Below are positions 1 through 7,546 of a DNA stretch of 34,509 bases, in pieces. Numbering within the stretch: position 1 is the stretch's first letter; each line of letters starts with the position of its first letter. The notes under the pieces are model-generated. The model was not told the origin of the DNA. It did no database searches and saw only the letters and a program-made list of their open reading frames with translations. Source of the stretch: Eubacteriales bacterium (GTDB lineage Bacteria; Bacillota; Clostridia; Peptostreptococcales; Anaerovoracaceae); contig JAQUXD010000001.1 of the NCBI GenBank assembly GCA_028692535.1, positions 1 through 34,509 on the forward strand, written 5' to 3'. A program made the position numbers and the translations under genes.

Positions 1-2
1 TC

Positions 3-2276
3 CAGCGTCTGTTCCTCAACAGAGAAGCTGCGCGATTGATCAAGCGCTGCAATGATTTCGGTGCCGGCGGCGTATCGGTGGCCGTAGGAGAACTGGCCGA
101 CGGATTGTCTGTGGATCTGAATGCCGTACCCAAAAAATATGAAGGCTTGGACGGCACAGAGCTGGCCATCAGCGAATCCCAGGAGAGGATGGCCGTGGTG
201 GTAGACCCGGCGGATCAGGAGCAATTCTGCCGTCTGGCGGCAGAGGAAAACCTGGAAGTGACGCCCATTGCCCGGGTCACCGAGGAGGCCCGTCTGGTGA
301 TGTTCTGGAACGGTCGCAGGATCGTGGACATCGATCGCGGTTTTCTGAATACCAACGGCGCGCCAAAGAAGGCGGAAGCCCGGGTGGAAGCGCCGGCGTC
401 GTACGGGAAGGACGTGAACGATGATTTCGCCGGCAGTTTCAGGGCTCTGGTCCGGGATCTGAATGTATGCTCGAAAAAAGGGATGGTGGAACTTTTTGAC
501 GCTTCCGTTGGCGCCGGAATGGTCCTGGCGCCCCTGGGCGGCATCTCCAAGCGCACGCCGACCCAGGCCATGGTCCAAAAGGTTTTCGACCCTCTGCGGG
601 ACGTTCAGACCTGCTCGCTGATGGCTTGGGGCTATAATCCGTATATCTCTGAAAAGAATCCCTATCACGGCGCTTATCTGGCCGTGGTGGAGTCGGTGGC
701 CAAACTGATCGCCGCAGGCGCGGATTTCAAAGAAATCTATTTGTCTTTCCAGGAATACTTCGAGAAATTGGAGAAAGAGCCGTCCCGGTGGGGCAAGCCG
801 CTGGCATCTTTGCTGGGCGCCTTCCGAGCGCAGAAGGATCTGGATCTGGCCGCCATCGGCGGCAAGGATTCCATGAGCGGGACTTTCGAAGATATTCATG
901 TGCCGCCTTCGCTGATCTCTTTTGCCGTTACCACAGAATCCCTGGACCGGATCCTGTCTCCTGAATTCAAAGAGGCCGGCAGAGAGGTCTATTGGATCCG
1001 CCCGCAGCTCAACGCGGAAGGGCTGCCGACTGCAGGTTCACTGAAAAAGATCTTTGCCGCGATCTCGGAATGGGGCCGTCAGGGGATCCTGAGCGCTGCG
1101 GCGACTCCGGGCTACGGCGGCGCGGCCGAAGCCGTGTATAAAATGGCCCTGGGGAATCGGTTGGGCTTTGCCTTTGAACCGGAATGTCCCGTTGCGGAAT
1201 TGTTCGGCTACAGCTACGGTTCCTTCGTCTTGGAAACACATCGGCCTCCCGAAGCAGTACCGGAAGGTGTGCGTTGCACGAAGCTGGGCCGCACGCTGTC
1301 CGAGCCCACACTGATTCGGGGCAAGGAGAAGCTTTCCGTGGAGGAGCTGGCAGCTTCTTCGGAGGAAGTACTGGAAGGCATCTTTCCCTGCAAATATACT
1401 TCGGAACAGCCCAAAGCCTCTGTGGAAACCTATGCATTCAGAGCGAGCGGTCGTATAAAGCCCTCTGCGCGCGTTGCCCGGCCCAAGGTGCTGATCCCGG
1501 CATTTCCCGGCACCAACAGCGAATATGATTCGGCCAAAGCCATGGCCGCGGCCGGCGCGGATCCCCAAATCGCGGTGATCCGAAATCTGACCGCCTCCGA
1601 TGTCCAGGAATCCGCGCTGCAGTTCGCCCGGCAGCTGAAGCAGGCAAATATGGTCTTTATTCCCGGAGGCTTTTCCGGCGGAGACGAGCCTGACGGCTCC
1701 GGAAAATTCATCACCGCTTTTTTCCGCCATCCGGCAGTGCAGGAGGAAACGGAGCGGCTGCTGGAAGAGCGGGACGGCCTTATGATCGGTATCTGCAACG
1801 GATTTCAGGCGCTGATCAAGCTGGGGCTGCTTCCCTGGGGAAAGATTCTGCCGATCACAGAGGAATCGCCGACCGTCACGTTCAATGCCATCGGTCGCCA
1901 CAAAGCGGATATCGTACGTACCCGGATCGCCTCGGACAAGAGCCCCTGGCTGGCCGGAACCGGCGTGGGAGAGATCTACAGCGTACCCATATCCCATGGA
2001 GAGGGACGTTTCGTCTGCAGTCCCGAGCTGATGCGGCAACTGGCGGAGAACGGTCAGATCGCAGCCCAGTACGTGGACGAAAGCGGAGCGCCTACTATGG
2101 CGTTGCCTTTCAATCCCAACGGTTCGGCTTATGCCGTGGAGGCGATCACTTCACCTGACGGCAGGGTGCTGGGTAAAATGGGGCACTTCGAACGCAGCGG
2201 CAACGGCGTGTTCATCAACGTGCCGGGCCGTTACGACATGAAGCTGTTCGAGTCGGCGGTGGCATATTTTAAATAA
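3..2276 (+). CDS. purL: Phosphoribosylformylglycinamidine synthase (PurL, long fused form), 3' part
   Basis: This is the fourth step of purine synthesis: ATP- and glutamine-dependent conversion of FGAR to FGAM in the cytosol. The frame is open from base 3, so the 5' end lies outside the window. About 757 residues are present of a family protein of roughly 1,200-1,300. The visible part holds the second AIRS-like ATP-binding half (CNDFGAGGVSVAVGELADG near the start, AAIGGKDSMSGTF around residue 285). A class I glutamine amidotransferase domain follows over the last ~270 residues, with nucleophile Cys in GICNGFQAL and the catalytic His/Glu in ISHGEGRF. Fusion of synthetase and glutaminase is the long form also found in many Clostridia. 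It ends in TAA, followed by a terminator. Nothing in the visible part is broken. Confidence 0.95.
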   Translation, partial: QRLFLNREAARLIKRCNDFGAGGVSVAVGELADGLSVDLNAVPKKYEGLDGTELAISESQERMAVVVDPADQEQFCRLAAEENLEVTPIARVTEEARLVMFWNGRRIVDIDRGFLNTNGAPKKAEARVEAPASYGKDVNDDFAGSFRALVRDLNVCSKKGMVELFDASVGAGMVLAPLGGISKRTPTQAMVQKVFDPLRDVQTCSLMAWGYNPYISEKNPYHGAYLAVVESVAKLIAAGADFKEIYLSFQEYFEKLEKEPSRWGKPLASLLGAFRAQKDLDLAAIGGKDSMSGTFEDIHVPPSLISFAVTTESLDRILSPEFKEAGREVYWIRPQLNAEGLPTAGSLKKIFAAISEWGRQGILSAAATPGYGGAAEAVYKMALGNRLGFAFEPECPVAELFGYSYGSFVLETHRPPEAVPEGVRCTKLGRTLSEPTLIRGKEKLSVEELAASSEEVLEGIFPCKYTSEQPKASVETYAFRASGRIKPSARVARPKVLIPAFPGTNSEYDSAKAMAAAGADPQIAVIRNLTASDVQESALQFARQLKQANMVFIPGGFSGGDEPDGSGKFITAFFRHPAVQEETERLLEERDGLMIGICNGFQALIKLGLLPWGKILPITEESPTVTFNAIGRHKADIVRTRIASDKSPWLAGTGVGEIYSVPISHGEGRFVCSPELMRQLAENGQIAAQYVDESGAPTMALPFNPNGSAYAVEAITSPDGRVLGKMGHFERSGNGVFINVPGRYDMKLFESAVAYFK

Positions 2277-2300
2277 GGACTTCGCTTTTTCGGACATCCA

Positions 2301-2335
2301 AAAAGCGCTCCGGCCGATCGGGCCGGAGCGCTTTT
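2301..2335. terminator. Bidirectional rho-independent terminator between purL and bactofilin A
   Basis: A perfect inverted repeat has arms at 2301-2315 and 2321-2335 around a 5-base loop. The left arm begins with an A run and the right arm ends with a T run, so the hairpin can stop transcripts arriving from purL on the plus strand and from the bactofilin gene on the minus strand. It lies 24 bases after the purL stop and 15 bases beyond the bactofilin stop, which fits two converging units. Confidence 0.9.
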
Positions 2336-2350
2336 GTTCTGAGCAGATGC

Positions 2351-2797
2351 TTAGAGTTTCTTCGTTTCTTTATTTGCAGGAGCTGTCGGCTCGGCCGCCG
2401 GTTTGGGCTTGGCCGGTTTTTTGATTTTAAGATTACCTTCGAATACGGCATCGTCGCTCATGATGAGCCTTGCAGCCTGCAGCTCCCCTTCGACTTTGCC
2501 CTCGCCGGCGATCTCTACAGTGCTTTTACACCGGATGCTGCCTTGCGCAACCCCTGCAACGATCAGGTTTTCGGTAGTGATATCTCCTGTATATTGAGCT
2601 TTTTCCGTGAATGTGACGTTGCTGGTGGATTTAATGTTTCCTTGTATGCTGCCGTGGATCAGCATTGGTTCATTCGACTGGAAATCGCCCTGAAACAATA
2701 CGCCTTCTGCTAAAACGGTATTGGCTTTGTCCGGCTCTGTTTCGGGGCTTTTTTGAGTGACCGGCTCCGCGGGTTCCGCTTTCTTTTTGAGTATCAT
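2351..2797 (-). CDS. Bactofilin family protein (polymer-forming cytoskeletal), copy A
   Basis: Bactofilins polymerise without nucleotide into filaments that often lie under the membrane and scaffold cell-wall or polar machinery. This 148-residue protein has the typical right-handed beta-helix core at about residues 30-125: short repeats of small and hydrophobic residues with Gly turns, such as LIHGSIQGNIKSTSNVTF, then IRCKSTVEIAGEGKVEGELQ. The two tails are polar, Lys/Pro/Ala-rich and probably disordered. There is no signal peptide or membrane segment. An AAAGGA ribosome site precedes the ATG. It lies 30 bases downstream of the MoxR gene on the same strand, so it is probably the last gene of that unit. 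A second bactofilin sits at the other end of the locus. The family call is firm; the cellular role is not visible from sequence. Confidence 0.9.
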   Translation of the reverse strand: MILKKKAEPAEPVTQKSPETEPDKANTVLAEGVLFQGDFQSNEPMLIHGSIQGNIKSTSNVTFTEKAQYTGDITTENLIVAGVAQGSIRCKSTVEIAGEGKVEGELQAARLIMSDDAVFEGNLKIKKPAKPKPAAEPTAPANKETKKL

Positions 2798-2827
2798 GTG
2801 GGTGGTTCCTTTCTGGTGAAATAACGT

Positions 2828-4336
2828 TTAGAGAGATAATTCTCCAAGCTTTTCCTCTATCAGGATCTTACGGTCTTCCAAAAGAAGAATTTCGCTGTAC
2901 TTATCATACAACAAACTGCCGAAATTTGAAATGAATTTTGCACTTTTCGGATCGGTCGTCAGCTCAGTAATAGCCAGAAGCATCTCTTGATCCGCGCCGT
3001 AGACGGCTTCGATCATCTCCAGTGCAGACTCCAGTCCGGACGAAACGGCTTGACCTTTGGCCCGAAGGGCGCCGGATAATTCGTTGAATCGGATACGCAT
3101 GACATCAAAGGACGCTTCCGGTGTGTCGCCGCCTTCCATCAGGACACTTTTCTTCAACGAGTGGAGCAGCGCTTCGACGGCCTTGAACCGGTCTTTTTTT
3201 TCTTTGGAAAGATTGTGGGCGGAAGCCGCGCTTTGCAGCGATTCCTGTTGATGCAGGATTTTTCTGTCCAGAGCCTTTGCGATATCCGAACCGCTTTCCG
3301 CTTCCTGGCGCACCTGTTTCAGGATCGGCAGGGCCAGATTTAGAATTTCCCGATCTTCTGCGATCATCCGAATCTCTTCCAATGTGCGGTCCAAAAGCAT
3401 GTGGACTACTGCGATCCTTTCGTCGAACCGGGCTGCCTTCATCTGACGGATCAGATCTTCGTTCAAATCCTCTTTTCTGAAATCTCGGTCGGCATACAGC
3501 TTGCGGTATTTATTGAACAATTCATAATAGAGCGTAAACGCCCGGGCAACCCTCTCGTTCCGGATATACTGGCTCACCAGATTGTCTTCCACCGGCAATT
3601 GCTCTTCTTCCATCAGATACAGGATCTGGGACAGGTCTTCCCAGCCTCTGGCCGTTACGTAGGATTTTTCCCCGGCATCGATCTCCACGCTGTAGAAGTC
3701 TTCCCGATTGGCGTCCAGATAGCCGGTGACAGACCGATGTATGTGATTGGCCGAAGCGTAGTGACGCCAGGCGTCGTAATCTGAATCCACTTCGATCACC
3801 TTGAGCCGGTCCAGCGTGACGATATCCAGGTTTCTGGCGGAGCGATTGTATTCCGGCGGGTTTCCTGCGGTAACTACGACCCAGCCGTCCGGCACCTTGT
3901 GTTCGCCAAAACGCTTATACTGCAGAAACTGGAGCATGGAGGGCATCAGCGTTTCCGAGATACAGTTGATTTCGTCCAGAAACAAGATCCCTTCCCGGAT
4001 GCCGCTTTCCTCGATGGTCTGATGGATGGATCCGATGATTTCACTCATGGAATATCGGCAGACTGTGTACTCCCGGTTGTCGAAGGTTTTCTTCTCGAGA
4101 ATGGGCAATCCCAGAGCGCTCTGGCGCGTGTGGTGCGTCATGGAGTATGACACGATGGCGATACCCATTTCCTGGGCGATCTGTTCCATGATGGCACTTT
4201 TGCCGATGCCTGGCGGTCCGATCAGAAAGATTGGTCTCTGACTGGCCACGGGGATCCGGTATTCTCCGTAATCGTCCTTTTTTAAGTAGATTTGAACCGT
4301 ATTTCGGATTTGCTGTTTGACGTCGTTGATGAACAT
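2828..4336 (-). CDS. MoxR-type AAA ATPase
   Basis: MoxR-family AAA proteins are ring-forming ATPases that commonly act as chaperones with a VWA-domain partner, often for metal insertion or complex assembly. The 502-residue protein shows Walker A GPPGIGKS at residues 40-47, Walker B ILFLDEIN at 117-124, and a sensor-1-like AGNPPEYN at 157-164 followed by a possible arginine finger (LDRL). After about residue 330 there is a helical, Glu/Lys-rich C-terminal region of about 170 residues with coiled-coil character and no domain I recognise. The ATG has AGGAG about 9 bases upstream. The gene lies 27 bases downstream of the VWA-containing gene, the classic MoxR-VWA pairing. All ATPase motifs look intact, so an active enzyme is expected; the client is unknown. 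Confidence 0.88.
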   Translation of the reverse strand: MFINDVKQQIRNTVQIYLKKDDYGEYRIPVASQRPIFLIGPPGIGKSAIMEQIAQEMGIAIVSYSMTHHTRQSALGLPILEKKTFDNREYTVCRYSMSEIIGSIHQTIEESGIREGILFLDEINCISETLMPSMLQFLQYKRFGEHKVPDGWVVVTAGNPPEYNRSARNLDIVTLDRLKVIEVDSDYDAWRHYASANHIHRSVTGYLDANREDFYSVEIDAGEKSYVTARGWEDLSQILYLMEEEQLPVEDNLVSQYIRNERVARAFTLYYELFNKYRKLYADRDFRKEDLNEDLIRQMKAARFDERIAVVHMLLDRTLEEIRMIAEDREILNLALPILKQVRQEAESGSDIAKALDRKILHQQESLQSAASAHNLSKEKKDRFKAVEALLHSLKKSVLMEGGDTPEASFDVMRIRFNELSGALRAKGQAVSSGLESALEMIEAVYGADQEMLLAITELTTDPKSAKFISNFGSLLYDKYSEILLLEDRKILIEEKLGELSL

Positions 4337-4363
4337 GGATGCACACTCCTGTATTTCGGTCTG

Positions 4364-5686
4364 TTATTCGAATTCCACTTTCGTCGCCCAGGCAGGGGCC
4401 TCGGACGCGTTATTGTTTCCTTTGACAAAGGCGAAGACGGCTTCGCAGGGCGGCGCCCAATCCGGGTATGTTCCGAATCCGTCAGTGAAGTAGATGAGTC
4501 CTCTCAGATTTCGAAGTACGCCCAGACGAATTTGATCTTCCACCCATTGAAACACCGGCCGAAAATCCGTATCGCCGAATCCTGTCAGCTTTTCATTTGC
4601 CAGGTAGTCTTCCATGTCCCGGTCTCCGGTGATCAGCCGGCAGGAGCGAATCCTGTCGTCTGCCTGGATCAGATAAAGACGGGTCTTTTGGGTAATGCTC
4701 CGGGCATTCTTGATTATATCATAAGTCCGGGTCAGAAAGGCGCGGATCGGTTCTCCTTTGCAGGAGCCCGAGGTGTCCAGGGCGATGACGAATTCCCGGA
4801 TTTTTTCGTTCTCGCGGTATTCCAGAGGTTCTACCAGCGGCATGTTGCCGTAGAGTGACATGCCGTAGGTGTACAAGCCGAAATCGTATGCATCGGGATC
4901 TTCACGCAATTCTTCGTCGGTGACGGCGAAGCGCTTTAAAAAGGCGTCGTAGCGGTTTTTCTGATGCTGATTGCATTCCGGCATCTGTTGGATCAAGGCG
5001 ACGGGCAGTGTTTCCAGGCTGCCACGTGTCTTTTCTATTTCCATGCGCAGGATCCGGCTCCATTCTTTCCGCAGCTCGGCCTGACGACTGCCTTTCCCTT
5101 CGGACCCCAGGTCATTCCGGTCTTCCTCGTCGATCCCCTGCCACAACCCGTGATCATCCCGGAAAAACCAGGCCGCCGGACCGGCAAGCTCCGAGGCGGC
5201 GATTCCGGCGTCCCGGTATCGCGCATAAAGAAATTCTGCAGTGAGCGCGGGCATTTCCTGCGCAAGACCCGAAAGCATGGAGGCTCTGCGCCCGGCTTCG
5301 GGTCCGGTATCCGCGGGAAGCGGCAGTTCCCTCAGAATGCCTTCCACCTCCAGGTCCGCACAGAAATTCCAAAGGCTTTCTTCTTTGCCGAAGGCCCGGA
5401 AAGGGTGTCCCAGCAGGCAGTGCAGCACCGTGTGCAGATAAGCTCGCTGAAGACTGACGGGATCCTTTCGATAACAGCGGATGATCCGGTCCGGATCAAA
5501 ATAAAGGGTATCGCAGTCCGTGGCCATGCCGTTGGTCTGCGGGCGGCAAGTCAAAGTGAGGCGCCGGAATGCCATACTCAGGTATTTCAACGTTACAGTC
5601 AGTTCATCCCGGGCAAGTCCGAGGATGTCCAGAGCCACTTCACATTTCATGTCATCTTTGCGGATCGTCATGGGCCTTTCCTTCAT
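4364..5686 (-). CDS. DUF2201-type protein: metallopeptidase-like domain plus VWA-like domain
   Basis: Such proteins are the usual partners of MoxR ATPases. The N-terminal domain resembles the putative metallopeptidase domain of DUF2201 proteins: H85-x3-H89 and H94 in LHTVLHCLLGH, then WNFCADLEVEGIL. The Glu expected after the first His is Thr, so the catalytic HExxH is not preserved. The C-terminal VWA-like domain, from about residue 298, has an intact MIDAS set: DTSGS at 304-308, Thr in GDTDF around 373, and Asp in TDG at 402. The protein has 440 residues and no signal peptide or membrane segment. The first ATG overlaps the stop of the LRR gene as TAATG, which suggests translational coupling. 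A second in-frame ATG at 5671 has a better Shine-Dalgarno and may be the true start. Peptidase activity is doubtful; metal-dependent binding is likely. Confidence 0.8.
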   Translation of the reverse strand: MKERPMTIRKDDMKCEVALDILGLARDELTVTLKYLSMAFRRLTLTCRPQTNGMATDCDTLYFDPDRIIRCYRKDPVSLQRAYLHTVLHCLLGHPFRAFGKEESLWNFCADLEVEGILRELPLPADTGPEAGRRASMLSGLAQEMPALTAEFLYARYRDAGIAASELAGPAAWFFRDDHGLWQGIDEEDRNDLGSEGKGSRQAELRKEWSRILRMEIEKTRGSLETLPVALIQQMPECNQHQKNRYDAFLKRFAVTDEELREDPDAYDFGLYTYGMSLYGNMPLVEPLEYRENEKIREFVIALDTSGSCKGEPIRAFLTRTYDIIKNARSITQKTRLYLIQADDRIRSCRLITGDRDMEDYLANEKLTGFGDTDFRPVFQWVEDQIRLGVLRNLRGLIYFTDGFGTYPDWAPPCEAVFAFVKGNNNASEAPAWATKVEFE

Positions 5687-6714
5687 TAAAGCGTAAGATC
5701 GTCGTAACGAGGCGTAGTCTGCTGCTGTCTGTTCCGGATGAGCCAGGCAATACAGCGGGCATCGCCTTTCCTGTTGACTGCGTCAAACAAGGCGTTTGCC
5801 TGTTCGCGCCGCAGGAGTTCCCGGGCAGAGAGCAATTCCAGCAACATCCATCGATGGTCGTCTTCCACAGATTCCACGCTCTCGACTGCGTGCCTTCCCA
5901 GCCACGACAGATAACGTTCTTCGGCGGCACGGGTCAAATCCCGGGGATACAGCAGCCGATACAGGGAGACTTTCGTTTTGTCTTCTTTTGAGACCATCGT
6001 CGGAAAGAGGTTGTCGTATGCCTCCAGGTTCAGTTGTCCGTCGGGAGACCACAGCTCCATCAGGGCGTCCAGATAGCTTCTTTGCTCGGCCCTTGAGGCC
6101 ATCCATAGGATGTACTGCGTCTTTGCTGAATCGACAGCTCGAAAAGAGATAAAATGTCCTTTGAAGCGGATACTGTCCGCCCAGTGCCCCGATTTCTTGT
6201 CCGGATCGTACAGCGCCCGGCCCAGCATCGGCGCACGCAGTGTCTCTGCTGCCAGGAGACCTCTGCAGCCCCAGAACGCGCCTTCTCCCAGTCGAACCAA
6301 TTCCCGGGGCAGGCGGACAACACCGTCTTCGCCCTTTGCTCCTTCTCCGCTGCCGAAGCTCCAGGAAAAAGCATAGTCGCCGATTTCCCGCAGAGCATCC
6401 GGAAACGCAGGCATGTGCAGAAGGCTGCAGTCCGCAAAGGCGAAGGCGCCGATGGACTGCAATCGGGGTCCCCAAAGGACCTCTTGCAGGGACGGGCAGG
6501 CAAAAAATGCTCGATTGCCGATGTGTTCCACACTGTCGGGAAAAACAACTGCCCGAAGGGAGGGGTTCCGCAGAAACGCTTCGTCAGCGATGTGCCGAAT
6601 CCCTGCGGGAAGGACCAGGTGGGTTTCCCGGCCGGTATAGGTGATGAGGCGATCTTCTTCGATCACGTAATGTCCGCTGTGATCGCCGGTGCGGGCACAG
6701 GATGATCCTTTCAT
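5686..6714 (-). CDS. BspA-type leucine-rich-repeat protein, probably cytoplasmic
   Basis: About 342 residues. The N-terminal 150 or so hold five LRR_5/BspA-type repeats of about 23 residues, recognisable by IADEAF, IGNRAF, IGAFAF, IGDYAF and LGEGAF followed by leucine/proline-rich turns. The C-terminal half is mostly helical, Arg/Glu-rich (for example LRREQANALFDAVNRKG), and not recognised. BspA-type repeats are often found on secreted or surface proteins, but I see no signal peptide or anchor, so an intracellular protein-binding role is more likely. The ATG at 6714 has AGAGG five bases upstream. An in-frame GTG at 6720 overlaps that site and was rejected as the start. The stop overlaps the next ATG (TAATG), tying this gene to the VWA/MoxR pair. 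Confidence 0.78.
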   Translation of the reverse strand: MKGSSCARTGDHSGHYVIEEDRLITYTGRETHLVLPAGIRHIADEAFLRNPSLRAVVFPDSVEHIGNRAFFACPSLQEVLWGPRLQSIGAFAFADCSLLHMPAFPDALREIGDYAFSWSFGSGEGAKGEDGVVRLPRELVRLGEGAFWGCRGLLAAETLRAPMLGRALYDPDKKSGHWADSIRFKGHFISFRAVDSAKTQYILWMASRAEQRSYLDALMELWSPDGQLNLEAYDNLFPTMVSKEDKTKVSLYRLLYPRDLTRAAEERYLSWLGRHAVESVESVEDDHRWMLLELLSARELLRREQANALFDAVNRKGDARCIAWLIRNRQQQTTPRYDDLTL

Positions 6715-6752
6715 GGGCACCTCTTTGGGAGCAGTCAGTGCTGGAGTAGAAA

Positions 6753-6778
6753 CAGAGCACTCGAAACCGAGTGCTCTG
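6753..6778 (-). terminator. Hairpin between bactofilin B and the LRR gene (probable terminator or attenuator)
   Basis: A perfect 11-bp stem (6753-6763 pairing with 6768-6778) with a 4-base loop. Read on the minus strand it is followed by TTTCT rather than a long T run, so it may be a leaky terminator. It would partly separate bactofilin B from the LRR-VWA-MoxR genes, which start only about 40 bases further on. Confidence 0.6.
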
Positions 6779-6840
6779 ATGTTTGCATGATAACGGAACG
6801 CTCTTTCAAAGCTTTCGAACGCAAGGTTGCTTTCGCATCC

Positions 6841-7320
6841 CTACATATTGTCGAATACGCTTTCGTCGATGGTTCTTTCCGATGTGCTTTGGATCTCGCC
6901 GCGTACGGCAGCCCCGGTCTCCATACCCACTGTGAAGGATCGGATATTCCCGGCTACCAGGGATTCGCTGCGGAGGGTCACCACTTCTTCGATGATCAGG
7001 TTGCCCTTGCATTTCCCGTTGAAGTCGATATTCTGTCCGGACACATCGCCGATGATTACCGATTCGGTGTTCGCCTTGATATCTCCTTTGGCAAGAATAT
7101 CTCCCTTGATCCGACCGCCCACCAGGATAATGTCCTGGCCGGACACGTTGCCTACAACGGTGCCGGTGATGCGTATATCGTTGTCAGACGAAAGATTTCC
7201 GTTGATCCTGCCGTCTAACACGATGCTGTTTTCCGCGCTGATCGAGCCGGTGATCTGAGTCGTGGGACTAATATAGGTTTCACTTTTTTGTGAAGCCGCG
7301 ATGGATCTGTCGTCTTTCAC
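6841..7320 (-). CDS. Bactofilin family protein, copy B
   Basis: This is a second polymer-forming bactofilin, 159 residues from a GTG start at 7320. I chose GTG because AAGGAGGA lies 8 bases upstream; an upstream in-frame TTG would place that ribosome site inside the gene. The beta-helix core spans about residues 20-130 with the family's repeating pattern, e.g. GSISAENSIVLDGRINGNL then IRITGTVVGNVSGQDIILVG. Tails are short and polar, with no membrane segment. It differs from copy A in tails and core sequence, so it is a paralogue rather than a recent duplicate. A hairpin separates it from the LRR gene downstream. Two bactofilins could co-polymerise or form separate scaffolds; the sequence does not say which. 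Confidence 0.9.
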   Translation of the reverse strand: MKDDRSIAASQKSETYISPTTQITGSISAENSIVLDGRINGNLSSDNDIRITGTVVGNVSGQDIILVGGRIKGDILAKGDIKANTESVIIGDVSGQNIDFNGKCKGNLIIEEVVTLRSESLVAGNIRSFTVGMETGAAVRGEIQSTSERTIDESVFDNM

Positions 7321-7379
7321 TGGGGAATCCTCCTTCAATTGTTCAGCATGAATGTATCAATTTGTTTCAACACACAATC

Positions 7380-7408
7380 AATTTATCATTTCAAAGGGGT
7401 TAATGCAA
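7380..7408 (-). promoter_or_regulatory. Candidate sigma-A promoter for bactofilin B
   Basis: On the minus strand, TTGCAT (7408-7403) and TAAATT (7385-7380) are separated by 17 bases, with a TG one base before the -10 (extended -10). The predicted start of transcription is near 7373, giving a leader of about 50 bases before the GTG. The surrounding sequence is A/T-rich, unlike the coding regions. Confidence 0.45.
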
Positions 7409-7486
7409 GTATTTTAAGAGAAATGAGATGATCCGGGAGGCGCGCCGGAGGATAATAGTCGAAAGCCTGGTTGTTCAGATTTTTAG

Positions 7487-7515
7487 TTGTCATCTTTCCT
7501 AATAAATGGGATAAT
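7487..7515 (+). promoter_or_regulatory. Sigma-A promoter for the EAL-antiporter operon
   Basis: TTGTCA at 7487-7492 and GATAAT at 7510-7515 are separated by exactly 17 bases. Transcription should begin near 7522, about 25 bases before the ATG at 7547, leaving room for the AGGGAG ribosome site. No other convincing promoter is seen until 19044, so this one may drive the EAL gene, all antiporter genes and the DUF554 gene. Confidence 0.7.
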
Positions 7516-7546
7516 AAAATATGCTTGTGCAAAACAAGGGAGACAT

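Noticed and set aside
7318-7338. TTG at 7338 as the start of bactofilin B
   Set aside because: The AAGGAGGA ribosome site lies inside that extension and is ideally placed for the GTG at 7320.
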